Assembly: GCA_018970255.1 (NCBI GenBank)
Contig: JAGWWS010000018.1
Coordinates: forward strand, 1 to 57,553
DNA length: 57,553 bases
Direction: 5' to 3'
Source of the DNA: Verrucomicrobiota bacterium
Lineage (GTDB): Bacteria; Verrucomicrobiota; Verrucomicrobiia; Chthoniobacterales; Terrimicrobiaceae
A model generated the notes under the pieces. That model saw only the letters and a list, made by a program, of their open reading frames with translations, was not told the DNA's origin and ran no database searches. Numbering within the stretch: the first letter of the stretch is position 1; every line of letters starts with the position of its first letter. Made by a program: the position numbers and the translations under genes. Below, piece after piece: positions 27,459-36,825 of the stretch.

Positions 27459-28385
27459 ATGTTCGCCAAAACCATCCTCATCCTCCTCCTCGTCGCAGGA
27501 ATCCTCGGGGGAAGCGCCTACTTCATCCACGAACTTTACTACAAGGAGAAGAAACTCGATGTCGTTGAGGCAACGACCACGCCAACCCCGACCCCCACGC
27601 CGACCCCCGAGCCATGGATCGCCGCCTTCGAATCGGTCCGGCAATTCCTCCCGCAAACCAGCGCCGAAGCGCGCGACAACCTGGAAGCCTACATCGCTTC
27701 CTACCCCGATTCGCCGAAGTCCGCCGAGGTCCGCGCCGCCATCGGCCGCATGAACATCGCCCTCTTCCGAGACCCCTCCACTTCGACCGGTTCCACGGTC
27801 TACACCGTCGTCAAAGGCGACTCCCTCGTCCGCATCGCATCCATCCACAAATCCAGCGCAGAACTCATCCATTGGGCAAACGCGTTGCCCTCGATCAACA
27901 TCCAAATCGGCCAACAACTCCTCGTCCCCGTCATCGACCCCGCCCTCGTCATCGACCGGGAAAAATCGACGGTCACGCTCCTCAACGGCGGCCGCCTGTT
28001 CAAGGAGTTCCCCGCACAGTCCATCAAACTCTCCGGTCCCGCAGCCACAGGCGAAATCCAAACGACCGTCTCCGACCGCATCGCCCGCAAAGGCGACACC
28101 CGCGTCGCATTCGGCCACAAGGATTACGATTCCGCCGAGCGCTCGATCCTCCTCGCCTCATCGGGCGTGGTGATCCGCACCCCGCCACCCGAACCGCCGG
28201 CACCCGCCGCCACACCGGTTCCGCAAGCCACGTCGGCCGACCCGAACGCCCCCGCCGCGGCTCCCACTGTTGCCACCCCGGCGCCAACACCGGCCCCCGC
28301 CCCAGCCGGGATCGTCATCTCGCCGGAAGACTTCGCCGAACTCTTTGTCCTCGTGAAATCGGGCACGCCCGCAACCATCAAGTAG
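27459..28385 (+). CDS. LysM domain protein with N-terminal membrane anchor
   Basis: A 308-residue protein. The N-terminal TM (about 4-22, ILILLLVAGILGGSAYFI) is followed by a linker with PTPTPTPTPEP repeats. A LysM domain at about 113-154 (VYTVVKGDSLVRIASIHKSS...INIQIGQQLLVPV) should bind peptidoglycan or chitin-like glycans. The remaining part (155-240) is a conserved-looking domain of unknown role. The C-terminus is alanine/proline-rich before a last short helix. It was probably exported across the inner membrane and anchored. accA follows six bases later. Confidence 0.8.
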   Translation: MFAKTILILLLVAGILGGSAYFIHELYYKEKKLDVVEATTTPTPTPTPTPEPWIAAFESVRQFLPQTSAEARDNLEAYIASYPDSPKSAEVRAAIGRMNIALFRDPSTSTGSTVYTVVKGDSLVRIASIHKSSAELIHWANALPSINIQIGQQLLVPVIDPALVIDREKSTVTLLNGGRLFKEFPAQSIKLSGPAATGEIQTTVSDRIARKGDTRVAFGHKDYDSAERSILLASSGVVIRTPPPEPPAPAATPVPQATSADPNAPAAAPTVATPAPTPAPAPAGIVISPEDFAELFVLVKSGTPATIK

Positions 28386-28391
28386 CACGCC

Positions 28392-29348
28392 ATGAGCAAG
28401 CAGACCCTCGAGTTTGAAAAACCCATCGTTGAGCTGGAGCAAAAGCTCGACGAACTCCGCCAGCAATCCGAGGGCCGCGACATCGACCTCGGCCGCGAAA
28501 TCCGCCTCATGCAGGAAAAAATCGAGGCGATGCGCACGCAGGTTTACGGAAACCTCAGCGCCTGGCAGCGCGTCCAGATCTCCCGCCACACCGCCCGCCC
28601 GTTCTTCCTCGACTATGTCCGCATGGCGTTCACCGACTTCATCGAACTCAAGGGCGACCGCCTCTTCGGCGACGACCCCTCAATGCCCGGAGGTCTCGCC
28701 ACCATCGATGGCGTCCGCTGCGTGGTCATCGGCCAGCAAAAGGGCCGCGACATGAAGGAAAACCTCCACCGCAATTTCGGCAGCCCGCACCCGGAAGGCT
28801 ACAGGAAGGCGCTCCGCCTGATGCGCATGGCGGAAAAATTCGGCTTCCCGTTCGTTGCGCTCATCGACACCCCGGGCGCCTATCCCGGCATCGGCGCCGA
28901 GGAACGCCACATCGCCGAAGCCATCGCCGTGAACATCCGCGACATGATGGTCCTCCGCACCCCGGTCGTTTCCGTGGTCATTGGCGAAGGCGGCTCCGGC
29001 GGCGCGCTCGGCATCGGCGTCGCCGACCGCGTCCTCATGCTCGAAAATTCCTACTACTCCGTCATCAGCCCGGAAGGCTGCGCGGCCATCCTTTGGAAAC
29101 ACCGCAAGCACGCTCCCGAAGCCGCCGAGGCCCTCAAGCTCACCGCAAAGGACCTCCAAAAAATGGGTCTCGTCGATGGCGTCATCCCCGAACCCGACGG
29201 CGGCGCCCATGTGGACCCCGAAAAAGCCGCGTCCAACCTGCGCGAAGCCCTGTCCCGCGAGTTGAAGTCTCTCTCGAAAACCCCCGTCGAGAAACTCCTC
29301 GCCAAGCGCTACGAAAAATTCCGCGCCATGGGCGTGTTTCAGGAGTGA
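28392..29348 (+). CDS. accA: Acetyl-CoA carboxylase carboxyltransferase subunit alpha
   Basis: A 318-residue subunit of the carboxyltransferase that transfers CO2 from carboxybiotin to acetyl-CoA in fatty acid synthesis. Landmarks: the opening LEFEKPIVELEQKLDEL, RPFFLDYVRMAFTDF, GDRLFGDDPSMPGGLA, DTPGAYPGIGAEERHIAEAIAVN and GEGGSGGALGIGVADRVLM. The length matches the family. accD is not in the window, so the subunits are encoded apart. Confidence 0.97.
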   Translation: MSKQTLEFEKPIVELEQKLDELRQQSEGRDIDLGREIRLMQEKIEAMRTQVYGNLSAWQRVQISRHTARPFFLDYVRMAFTDFIELKGDRLFGDDPSMPGGLATIDGVRCVVIGQQKGRDMKENLHRNFGSPHPEGYRKALRLMRMAEKFGFPFVALIDTPGAYPGIGAEERHIAEAIAVNIRDMMVLRTPVVSVVIGEGGSGGALGIGVADRVLMLENSYYSVISPEGCAAILWKHRKHAPEAAEALKLTAKDLQKMGLVDGVIPEPDGGAHVDPEKAASNLREALSRELKSLSKTPVEKLLAKRYEKFRAMGVFQE

Positions 29349-29367
29349 CCCCGCCCCGGCGAGACGG

Positions 29368-30477
29368 ATGAAAATCATCGACCGCTATGTCGGCTCCTCC
29401 GTCCTCCTCACCGCCCTCTTCGGCGTCCTCGTCCTGAGCCTCGTCCTCGTCCTCGGGAACATTTTCAAGGAACTCCTCAACATACTCGTCAACAACCCGG
29501 ATGTCCCCATCCTCGGCGTCCTCTACTTCATGGCGCTCGTGCTGCCATTTTCGCTCACCTTTACGATCCCGTGGGGATTCCTCACTGCCATCCTTCTGGT
29601 GTTCGGCCGCATGTCGGCGGACAGCGAGTTCGTGGCGCTGAAAGCAAACGGCATCAGCATCCCCCGCGCCAGCGCACCAGTCTTTGCGCTCGGGGTAATC
29701 CTTTCCGGGCTGTGCTTCTGGATCAACGCGGAGATCGCCCCGCGCGCCGAGCAGGCGATGAAAATGGCCCTCGTGGACATCGCCACCACCAACCCCGCCG
29801 CACTGTTCCGCGCCGACGAAGTCGTCGATGCCTTCCCGGACCGCCGCGTTTATGTCGGTGGGAAGGACGGCGACCGCCTGCTCAACATCACCGTCTTCGA
29901 ACTCGGCCCGGATGGCGGCGTGAGAAAAATGGTCCACGCCCGCGAGGGCTCGATCAAACCGGATATGGAAAATTCCCGGCTTCTTCTGCATCTCTATGAT
30001 GCCGAATTCGAGCAACGCGACCAGAGGAGCCCCTACGACCTCTCAAAAATCCAACAAGGCATCTCGGTTCAGGAAGGCGTCTTTCCCCTCAGCCTCGAAA
30101 GGTTCATGCAGCGCTTCAAAAGCGAGCGGCGCCTCACCGCTTACTCACTCGGTGAACTCTACCGTCATCTCGGCGAGGCCGAGGGCAAGCGCTACCTCGA
30201 AACCCTCGTCGAATTCAACAAACGCTTTTCCACATCACTTTCCTGCCTCGCCTTCGCACTGGTCGCCATCCCTCTGGGCATCACCACGCATCGCAAGGAA
30301 ACCTCGGTCGGTTTTGCCATCAGTCTCATCGTCGCGTTCGGCTACTTTTTCTTCATCATCATCGCGAACACATTTCGCGGTGAAGCGAACGCCTTCCCGC
30401 AACTCCTCATCTGGGCACCGAACCTCATCTTCTTCACCATGGGCGCTCTCCTCTTCCGCCGACTCGCCAGACAATGA
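29368..30477 (+). CDS. LptF/LptG family lipopolysaccharide export permease
   Basis: A 369-residue permease of the YjgP/YjgQ family that, with LptB, extracts lipopolysaccharide from the inner membrane. Six TM helices: two near the N-terminus (15-35, 51-75), one around 100-120, then three at the C-terminal end (about 285-365) after a large periplasmic domain. The family motif FSLTFTIPWGFLTAILLVFGRMSADSE is visible. It is the only LptF/G-type gene in the window, and which of the two it is remains unclear. Its stop overlaps the start of the following gene (ATGA). Confidence 0.9.
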   Translation: MKIIDRYVGSSVLLTALFGVLVLSLVLVLGNIFKELLNILVNNPDVPILGVLYFMALVLPFSLTFTIPWGFLTAILLVFGRMSADSEFVALKANGISIPRASAPVFALGVILSGLCFWINAEIAPRAEQAMKMALVDIATTNPAALFRADEVVDAFPDRRVYVGGKDGDRLLNITVFELGPDGGVRKMVHAREGSIKPDMENSRLLLHLYDAEFEQRDQRSPYDLSKIQQGISVQEGVFPLSLERFMQRFKSERRLTAYSLGELYRHLGEAEGKRYLETLVEFNKRFSTSLSCLAFALVAIPLGITTHRKETSVGFAISLIVAFGYFFFIIIANTFRGEANAFPQLLIWAPNLIFFTMGALLFRRLARQ

Positions 30478-31502
30478 AACCCCGTTCCCGCAAAATCTCG
30501 CGCATTCTTTTCCTGCTGCTCGTCCTCGCGTTGCTGGCCACGGGCGCCATTCTCGCGGGATTTGAATCGTGGCGGGCAGGACGAGTCGCCGAGGTTTATT
30601 CGAATTCCGAGGTCATCAAAACATCAGTTGGTGATGTCGAATTTGCGCGACGCGGGGAGGGTCCCGCTGTGCTGGTTCTCCATGATGCAGCAGGCGGCTA
30701 CGACCAAGGCCTCGCGCTCGCCGGATTTCTCGAACAAGAAGGGTTCGAAGTCATCTCGATGTCCCGCCCCGGCTACCTAAGGACTCCTTTGACCTCCGGA
30801 CTCCTCCCCGAAAACCAAGCCGATGCCGCCGCGGCCCTGCTGGAAACTCTTTCCATCCCTCGAGCTTCCCTCATCGCCTTCGGCTGGGGTGCACCGGCCG
30901 CCCTTCAATTCGCCCTCCGCCATCCCGAGCGCCTTTCATCACTGATTCTTGCGGCACCCGTTCTCTCCAATCTCCAACCCACGGCGGAATTGGTCCCGTT
31001 CCCCCAAGCTGTCGCCACCGCGCTCACCGGCGATGTCGGCGCCTGGCTTTACCACAAGGAGTCGGAGGAAAAACCCATCTCTGCCCTCACACAAGCCTAT
31101 GCCCTCACCGCCGAAGGCTCCGCCGCCGACAGCACCGCCTGGGCGGACTTTGTCGCCTCGGACCCCGTGCAACTCGAGAATTTCCGCGACCTCGTCCTGA
31201 CCCTCTCGCCCCTCTCCGACCGCGAAACCGGAATCCGCAACGACATCCTTCAAATCCGAACACTCCCGGCGCTTCCGCTTGAAAAAATCTCCGCCGCCAC
31301 GCTCGTCATCCATGGCGGCATCGACAAAACCGTCCCGCTCGCATCCGTCGAAGCCGCCAGCGCGAAAATCGCGGGCTCGGAATTCCAATTGGTCCCCGAT
31401 GCCGGCCACCTCCTCTTCCTCGGGCGCGGCGGCCCCGCAGCATCCGCCCGCATTGCCTCGTTCCTCCGCGAAAACTCCACACCGGCCCCGGAACCCCAGT
31501 GA
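30474..31502 (+). CDS. Membrane-anchored alpha/beta hydrolase-like protein without nucleophile Ser
   Basis: A 342-residue protein with an N-terminal TM (residues 10-30) and an alpha/beta-hydrolase fold in the periplasm. The oxyanion region is VLVLHDAAGGYDQ (66-78), the acid site HGGIDKTVPL and the catalytic His DAGHLLFLG near residue 320. The nucleophile elbow reads AFGWGAPAAL (135-144) where active relatives have GHSWGAPAAL or GxSxG, so Gly137 stands in for Ser. The rest of the elbow is well kept. The protein therefore probably lacks ordinary esterase activity, unless another residue serves. It overlaps lptF/G and the M16 peptidase gene (GTGA), so it sits in a tight operon. Confidence 0.75.
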   Translation: MKPRSRKISRILFLLLVLALLATGAILAGFESWRAGRVAEVYSNSEVIKTSVGDVEFARRGEGPAVLVLHDAAGGYDQGLALAGFLEQEGFEVISMSRPGYLRTPLTSGLLPENQADAAAALLETLSIPRASLIAFGWGAPAALQFALRHPERLSSLILAAPVLSNLQPTAELVPFPQAVATALTGDVGAWLYHKESEEKPISALTQAYALTAEGSAADSTAWADFVASDPVQLENFRDLVLTLSPLSDRETGIRNDILQIRTLPALPLEKISAATLVIHGGIDKTVPLASVEAASAKIAGSEFQLVPDAGHLLFLGRGGPAASARIASFLRENSTPAPEPQ

Positions 31503-32773
31503 AACCCGTCTCCCGCCTCACCACCCTGCCGGGCGGCCTGCGCATCGCCACTTGCGAGATGCCCCACACCCAAACGGCCGCCATGGGCATTTGGGCCTCC
31601 GTTGGCGGCCGCCACGAACCCGCCGCGCTCAACGGCATCTCCCATTTCATCGAGCACATGCTCTTCAAGGGCACCCGCCGCCGCTCCGCCCGCCGCATCA
31701 TGGAGGATGTCGAGGGCGTCGGTGGCGACATCAACGCCTTCACCTCCGAAGAGCGCACCTGCTACTACGCCGCCTCCGCCGCCGAGCATTTCCCCCGCGT
31801 CTGCGATGTCCTCTGCGACATCTACATGGAGCCCCGCTTCTCGCCGCGCGACATCGACCGCGAGCGCGGCGTCATCGCCGAGGAAATCCAGATGTATTGC
31901 GACGAGCCCTCCTCACACGTCCAGGAACTCCTCCAGCAAACCTACTGGCAAGGCCACCCGCTCGGGCGCCCGCTCACCGGCACCCACTCGACCATCGCCA
32001 CCATGGACGCCGCCGCATTCCGTTCCTACCGCGCCGCCCACTACACGGCGCCGGCCACTGTCGTCACGGCCGCAGGCAACATCCGCCACGCCGAAGTCGT
32101 CGACCGCGTTTCCGGACTCCTCTCCGGGCTCCCGCAAAAAACACCCGCCCCGGCCGCAGCCTACCCGCGCATTCCCGCGAAGCCCCGCATCGCCGCAGAA
32201 GCCCGCGACATCCAGCAAACCCAACTCTCCCTCGCGCTCCCCGCCCCCGGCATCAATGCCCCGCTGCGCCATGCCTTCCTCGTGCTGAACACCATTCTCG
32301 GCGCCAACGCCTCCTCCCGCCTCTTCCAGGAACTCCGCGAAAAACGCGGCCTCTGCTACTCCGTCAGCTCGAACATCCTTTCCCTGCGCGACGGCGGCCT
32401 CCTCGAAATCTCCGCCGGCCTTGACCGCCGCAACCTCGAAAAATCCCTCCGCATCGTCCTCGCCGCCATCGAATCGCTCCGCAAAAAACCCGTCGCCCCG
32501 CGCGAACTCCGCCGCGCCGTGGAATTCCTCATCGGCTCCGGCCGCATGGCCCTCGAGCGCACCTCCACGCAGAGCAGCCGTCTCGGGAATTCCATCCTCG
32601 CCAAGGGCAAAATCGTGGACCCCGAAACCATCACCGCCCGAATCCGCGCCACCACCCCCGACGACATCCTTGCCGCCGCCCGGGCATTCCTCGACCCCTC
32701 CCGCATCACCCTCGCGGTCGTCGGCCCGAACCCCGATACGCCCATGCTGCGCAAGCTCCTCGCCGCCGAATGA
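31499..32773 (+). CDS. M16 family zinc metallopeptidase
   Basis: A 424-residue pitrilysin-family peptidase (processing peptidase-like). The inverted zinc motif is HFIEHMLFKG (HxxEH, near residue 50), and the distal Glu ligand lies in FTSEERTCYYAA about 75 residues later. The second, inactive-type domain follows (residues about 185-420). GTG 31499 overlaps the preceding stop codon. Members degrade peptides or cleave targeting sequences. The protein has no signal peptide, so it is probably cytoplasmic. HAD phosphatase follows with an ATGA overlap. Confidence 0.93.
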   Translation: MKPVSRLTTLPGGLRIATCEMPHTQTAAMGIWASVGGRHEPAALNGISHFIEHMLFKGTRRRSARRIMEDVEGVGGDINAFTSEERTCYYAASAAEHFPRVCDVLCDIYMEPRFSPRDIDRERGVIAEEIQMYCDEPSSHVQELLQQTYWQGHPLGRPLTGTHSTIATMDAAAFRSYRAAHYTAPATVVTAAGNIRHAEVVDRVSGLLSGLPQKTPAPAAAYPRIPAKPRIAAEARDIQQTQLSLALPAPGINAPLRHAFLVLNTILGANASSRLFQELREKRGLCYSVSSNILSLRDGGLLEISAGLDRRNLEKSLRIVLAAIESLRKKPVAPRELRRAVEFLIGSGRMALERTSTQSSRLGNSILAKGKIVDPETITARIRATTPDDILAAARAFLDPSRITLAVVGPNPDTPMLRKLLAAE

Positions 32774-33447
32774 AAGCCGTCGTCTTCGATTGGGACGGCG
32801 TCGTTATCGATTCCTCCCGCCAGCACGAAAAATCCTGGGAACTCCTTGCCGCCGCGGAAAACCTCCCTTTGCCCGAAGGACACTTCAAACGCGGCTTCGG
32901 CAAAAAAAACCAAACCATCATCCCCGACATCCTCGTTTGGACAAACGACGCCGCCGAAATCGAGCGGCTCGCCCACCGCAAAGAAGAAATCTACCGCAAG
33001 CTCGTCGCCGAATCCGGCGTTTCCATCCTCCCCGGCGCGCGCGAACTCCTCGCCGCCCTCCAGTCCGAAAAAATCCCCCGCGCTGTCGGTTCCTCCACGC
33101 CCCGCGAAAACCTGGACGCCATCTTCGCTGCCACCGGCCTCGGGGCTTGCTTCGATGCCGTCGCCTGCGGTGACGATGTCGAAAACGGCAAGCCCGCCCC
33201 CGACATCTTCCTCCTCGCCGCCAAAAAACTCGGCATCCCCGCAAACGAATGCCTCGTCATCGAAGACGCCCATTCCGGAATCGAAGCAGCCCACCGCGCC
33301 GGAATGCCCGTCCTCGCCGTCGCCACCACTCATCCGGCCAACAGCCTCAACGCAGCCACCGCCGTTGTGGAATCCCTCGCCGAAGCCACTCCCGAACTCC
33401 TCCGCTCGGTCCACAAAAAAGGAAGCATGACTGCCCCGCTGGCGTAG
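32770..33447 (+). CDS. HAD-family hydrolase
   Basis: A 225-residue haloacid dehalogenase-like phosphatase. Motif I DWDGVVIDSS (about 5-14) includes the nucleophile Asp and second Asp; motif II GSSTPRENLDAIF; motif III KPAPDIFLLAAKKLG; motif IV VIEDAHSGIEAAHRAGM. The cap is of the beta-phosphoglucomutase-like subfamily (C1, inserted between motifs I and II), which contains phosphatases and mutases acting on sugar phosphates. The substrate is unknown. It ends the plus-strand chain and converges on the amylase gene, with 13 bases between. Confidence 0.92.
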   Translation: MKAVVFDWDGVVIDSSRQHEKSWELLAAAENLPLPEGHFKRGFGKKNQTIIPDILVWTNDAAEIERLAHRKEEIYRKLVAESGVSILPGARELLAALQSEKIPRAVGSSTPRENLDAIFAATGLGACFDAVACGDDVENGKPAPDIFLLAAKKLGIPANECLVIEDAHSGIEAAHRAGMPVLAVATTHPANSLNAATAVVESLAEATPELLRSVHKKGSMTAPLA

Positions 33448-33460
33448 TTGGTCCGAGTCC

Positions 33461-35302
33461 TTACCCCTTCCTGACCAGAATCGCCGCACCGCGGGGCGGC
33501 AGCTCGATTTCGACGCTCCCTTTTCCAGCCGAAACTTCGCCGCCGTTCCAGCGGTCCGTCCATTCGCCCTCCGCGGGCAAACTGGCTTTTTGCGGTTCCG
33601 GCGAGTTGTTAAGCGCAACCAGCACCTCTTGCCCGCCAAACTTGCGGCGGAAGCCGAGGAGTTGCTTTGCGTCGTCCACCAGGACGGTTTCATAGGAGCC
33701 GCGCCGCAGGGCGGGCAATTCGTTCCGCAGCGCGATGAGCTTCCGGTAGTGGGCGAGCAATTCCCCGTCCACGCCGACCTTGTCGGGCACCGCCCTGGGC
33801 GACCCGTCGAAATTCGTTGCCTCGTCTTCGTAAACCATGTCGGCCCACACCATCGGCTTGCGGCAGTCGGGGTCGTTCGCTCCCCACATCCCCACTTCGT
33901 CGCCGTAGTAAAGCATCGGCGCGCCGACATAGGACATCTGCAGGACGGCGAAAAGTTTCTGCGATTCGAGCTCGGAAGCAGTCGGTTTGCGCGGGTCGTA
34001 TTGCCCGTTCTCGACCTTGGAAAAATTGAAATACGCCTCCCAGTTGCCCGCGTGTTCCTTGTCCCGGTTCACGATGTGCGATCCGATGCGGTCCGTGTCG
34101 TGGCTGCCGAAAAGGTTTTGCTGCACTTCCGCCACGCCGGGCGGGAACGCCTCGCGCAACTCCCGAAGCCGCCGGTCGAACCCGGTGGCCGTGATGCGCG
34201 TCTTTTCATCCGCAAAAAAATCCGAGCACGCGAACGCGAAATTGTAGTTCATCACCGCATCGAACTCGTCGCCCTGCAGGTAGGGCTTCAACTCCGGCAC
34301 CGGGTCGATCAATTCCGCCGTGATGTAGGCATCGGGGTTCACGCCCTTCACCACCTGGCGCCACTTTTTCCAAAACGGGTGCCCCACGCAAAACGCCACA
34401 TCGAGCCGCCAGCCGTCGATGCCGTCCGAGGGGTCGCCGTCGCCGTCAGGGTCCATCCAACGCCGTGTCGCCGCAAAAATGTAATCCCTCGGCCCCGCCA
34501 CGATGCCGTCGGCGTCCTCGCGGAATTCCGGCAGCGTCTTGTGCCCGAACCACCCGGAGTATTCGAACTTCGTGCCGGCCGCTTCGTCGCGCCACGACTG
34601 CACGATGAACCAATCCGCGAACTCCGAATCCCGCTGCTTCTCCAGCACATCGCGGAAGGGCCAACTGCGGATTCCCATGTGGTTGAAAACGCCGTCGAAA
34701 ATCACCCGGATGCCGCGCGCATGGCATTGTTTGACCAACTCCAGCGCCAGCTTGTCGGCCGAGGTCCAAACCCAGCTCGAAGGGTCGCCGGGGTTTTCCG
34801 TGGCGATCAACTTCCGGTCGCCCGCGGGGTCGGGGCCGAAATTCGGGTCGATGTGGTGGTAGCTCCGCGCATCGTATTTGTGCGACGAGGGCGAATCGAA
34901 AACCGGGTTCAGGTAAATCGCGTTGATCCCGAGGCCGCGCAGGTAGTCGAGTTTGTCGATGATGCCCTGCAAATCCCCGCCATAGCGCCGGCGCTGGACG
35001 AACGCATTGAACGGCATCTTCAGCCCCTGCTCGTAGTCCTGCCGCGCATACCAATCCGAAGTCCAGGGGTGGACCCGCCACGGCAAGTGCGGCGCATTCG
35101 GGAACGCCCCCTCGATATCCTCTTTCGCCGGGTCGTTCGAAGGGTCGCCGTTGCGGAAGCGGTCGGGGAAAATCTGATACCAGACCGCATCCTTCGCCCA
35201 ATCGGGCACAAATTCACGGCCCTTCATCGCATCATCCGCGCTCACCGCCCCGGAAACCCCAATCATCGCCACGATAATGAACAGATTTCGGACAAGCCAC
35301 AT
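33461..35302 (-). CDS. Secreted GH13 alpha-amylase family glycosidase
   Basis: A 613-residue glycoside hydrolase of family 13 with a signal peptide (MWLVRNLFIIVAMIGVSGAVSA). All four conserved regions are present: region I GVFNHMG, region II GWRLDVAF (nucleophile Asp), region III ITAELIDP (acid/base Glu) and region IV FGSHDTDRIG. The N-terminal AVWYQIFPDRFRNGDP and YGGDLQGIIDKLDYL stretches suggest the neopullulanase/cyclomaltodextrinase-like branch, acting on alpha-glucans. The C-terminus has a beta domain (VLVALNNSPEP...LPPRGAAILV). ATG 35302 begins the signal peptide; longer readings to 35470 extend into the preceding gene. Periplasmic or extracellular. Confidence 0.92.
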   Translation of the reverse strand: MWLVRNLFIIVAMIGVSGAVSADDAMKGREFVPDWAKDAVWYQIFPDRFRNGDPSNDPAKEDIEGAFPNAPHLPWRVHPWTSDWYARQDYEQGLKMPFNAFVQRRRYGGDLQGIIDKLDYLRGLGINAIYLNPVFDSPSSHKYDARSYHHIDPNFGPDPAGDRKLIATENPGDPSSWVWTSADKLALELVKQCHARGIRVIFDGVFNHMGIRSWPFRDVLEKQRDSEFADWFIVQSWRDEAAGTKFEYSGWFGHKTLPEFREDADGIVAGPRDYIFAATRRWMDPDGDGDPSDGIDGWRLDVAFCVGHPFWKKWRQVVKGVNPDAYITAELIDPVPELKPYLQGDEFDAVMNYNFAFACSDFFADEKTRITATGFDRRLRELREAFPPGVAEVQQNLFGSHDTDRIGSHIVNRDKEHAGNWEAYFNFSKVENGQYDPRKPTASELESQKLFAVLQMSYVGAPMLYYGDEVGMWGANDPDCRKPMVWADMVYEDEATNFDGSPRAVPDKVGVDGELLAHYRKLIALRNELPALRRGSYETVLVDDAKQLLGFRRKFGGQEVLVALNNSPEPQKASLPAEGEWTDRWNGGEVSAGKGSVEIELPPRGAAILVRKG

Positions 35303-35366
35303 CACCTGACACTTGACGCCATGAAACTCAATAGCAAGCCGCCGCCTTGATGAATTCGAAACGGAT

Positions 35367-36164
35367 TCAATACTCCACAAGCCGGTAAAAAGACCGCGGC
35401 CTTCCTGCCACTGGATCCGACAAGACTTTAACCCCGCCATCGCCATCCATGAAAGTATGCGGCTCGACATTGGTCCATACCCCGCTCGACAAATTCTCAG
35501 TGCACTGGAGGTCGTAAGTCATATTGAGCCGGCTCGTGAATGACAGCGAAAGATTCCCGCCCGAAATCCCGATCGACAATTGCGGCGGCTGCTGCGCCCG
35601 AAAAACAATCGTCAAATTCGAACTCGCGGCATAACTCCCGCTCGAATCCACCACGCGGAAATTCACCATGTAGTCCCCCGGCTTGTCCATCGTGAACGCC
35701 CGTCCATGCACATGGTTGTCGCCGTTAAATAACACATGGAACGACGGAACATTCCCCGATCCCGAATTCCACCCCGCCGCGCGTGTCCAGGTCGGCTCCA
35801 ACGCCCCAACCTCCCAAAATCCAAAATTCCCGCCCGCTGGTCCACTCACCGAAACCAGTTCGATCTGCGGATCAGCGCTGTTCGCCGGGTCCAAAGAATC
35901 GGTCTCCGTCGTGAAAGTCAGTTCGGAGATATGCCAACCGCCGGGGAAGTTTGGTAGATAGCTGCTAAACGGTTCCCGCAAAGGAATGAAAACTGCCGTC
36001 TGCATCGTAGGTCCCTCCATGCCAAGTTGCGTCCCTGAACCTCTGGCCAAACCGACTCCTACATGGTCATGGGCGACGCAGTTCCAAGATAGCGTTAACA
36101 AAAAAAACAGCCCGGCGAGCCATCGCAGCGGTAGATTTTGACTTTGCATTTTTTTATCAGTCAT
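35367..36164 (-). CDS. Secreted surface protein with HxH motif, unknown function
   Basis: A 265-residue protein with a signal peptide (LRWLAGLFFLLTLSWNCVA, cleavage near AHDH). The mature part begins HDHVGVGLARG and later contains DNHVHGRAFTMDKPGDYMVNFRV, a His-containing block like the H-x-H plus PGxYxVxF element of surface-anchored domains found in Actinobacteria (choice-of-anchor M type). That likeness is from memory. The C-terminus, LSFTSRLNMTYDLQC...WTNVE...RSFYRLVEY, is the short secreted-protein tail seen repeatedly in Verrucomicrobia. The first ATG is at 36164, overlapping the pseudopilin by eight bases; Met6 (36149) is another possible start. Probably on the cell surface; the His residues may bind metal. 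Confidence 0.6.
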   Translation of the reverse strand: MTDKKMQSQNLPLRWLAGLFFLLTLSWNCVAHDHVGVGLARGSGTQLGMEGPTMQTAVFIPLREPFSSYLPNFPGGWHISELTFTTETDSLDPANSADPQIELVSVSGPAGGNFGFWEVGALEPTWTRAAGWNSGSGNVPSFHVLFNGDNHVHGRAFTMDKPGDYMVNFRVVDSSGSYAASSNLTIVFRAQQPPQLSIGISGGNLSLSFTSRLNMTYDLQCTENLSSGVWTNVEPHTFMDGDGGVKVLSDPVAGRPRSFYRLVEY

Positions 36165-36825
36165 TGACTAGAAAAGTTGGTCTCACACCGCTCAACCTTT
36201 TTTGAACCTCGTTGGTAGTCAGGCTCTCAACATGTCCATCCACGAACAGGTAATTTGCGCTGTTGCCGTGGCTCTGAATCTCGACCTCCCGTTTGAATTG
36301 GTTGACCGAAATTCTTCCGCCTCCCCTTCCTCCCAGCCCTAGAACCCTGGAAAAATGCAAGTGGTCGGTGTTTTTGTTTTCATAGGCTTTTTCCGCAACC
36401 AGCAGCGTGGAAGACGGGGACTTTACGGACGCCATCGGAAGGCCTTGCCCGGTCGAATTTGTGGCCATCATCATATCGTTCCACCCATAGGTATTGGAGT
36501 CGGTGTGTTTTTTCATGGCAGGACACTTTGCCGAGAAATTCGTTCCCAAATAAGTAGCCAGTGCGTTCGTCCAGCGTCCGGTTGAATTGCTTCCAAGATG
36601 CGAAGTCCCTGGCAAACGCCCCCCATTCTCCCCCACAAACAAATGCATCGCCGTCCCGATCTGCCGCATGTTCGAAAGACACTCCGTCATCTGGGATTTC
36701 CGAATCGCCGCGCTCGCGCCGGAAAATCCCAGCGCCGCAAGCACACCGATGATCGATATCACCACCAGCAATTCGATGAGTGTGAACCCGAGGGAGGGCG
36801 GGATTTTCCGGGCAAGCGTTTTCAT
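36157..36825 (-). CDS. Type IV pilin-like prepilin (pseudopilin)
   Basis: A 222-residue prepilin-type protein. The class III signal (KIPPSLGFTLIELLVVISII, with cleavage after Gly and Phe+1, Glu+5) is near the N-terminus. The following helix merges into a globular domain with NMRQIGTAMHLFVGENGGRLPG and the C-terminal YLFVDGHVES motif, typical of the DUF1559-like pseudopilins abundant in Planctomycetes and Verrucomicrobia. I start it at ATG 36825, which places the signal at the right distance; its A/T overlaps the last base of the upstream PEP-CTERM stop codon (TGATG). Likely a minor secretion pseudopilin or a surface protein processed by prepilin peptidase. Confidence 0.85.
   Translation of the reverse strand: MKTLARKIPPSLGFTLIELLVVISIIGVLAALGFSGASAAIRKSQMTECLSNMRQIGTAMHLFVGENGGRLPGTSHLGSNSTGRWTNALATYLGTNFSAKCPAMKKHTDSNTYGWNDMMMATNSTGQGLPMASVKSPSSTLLVAEKAYENKNTDHLHFSRVLGLGGRGGGRISVNQFKREVEIQSHGNSANYLFVDGHVESLTTNEVQKRLSGVRPTFLVND

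Noticed and set aside
33448..33460. Terminator between the HAD gene and the amylase gene
   Set aside because: Only 13 bases separate the convergent stop codons, and I found no hairpin with a T tract there.
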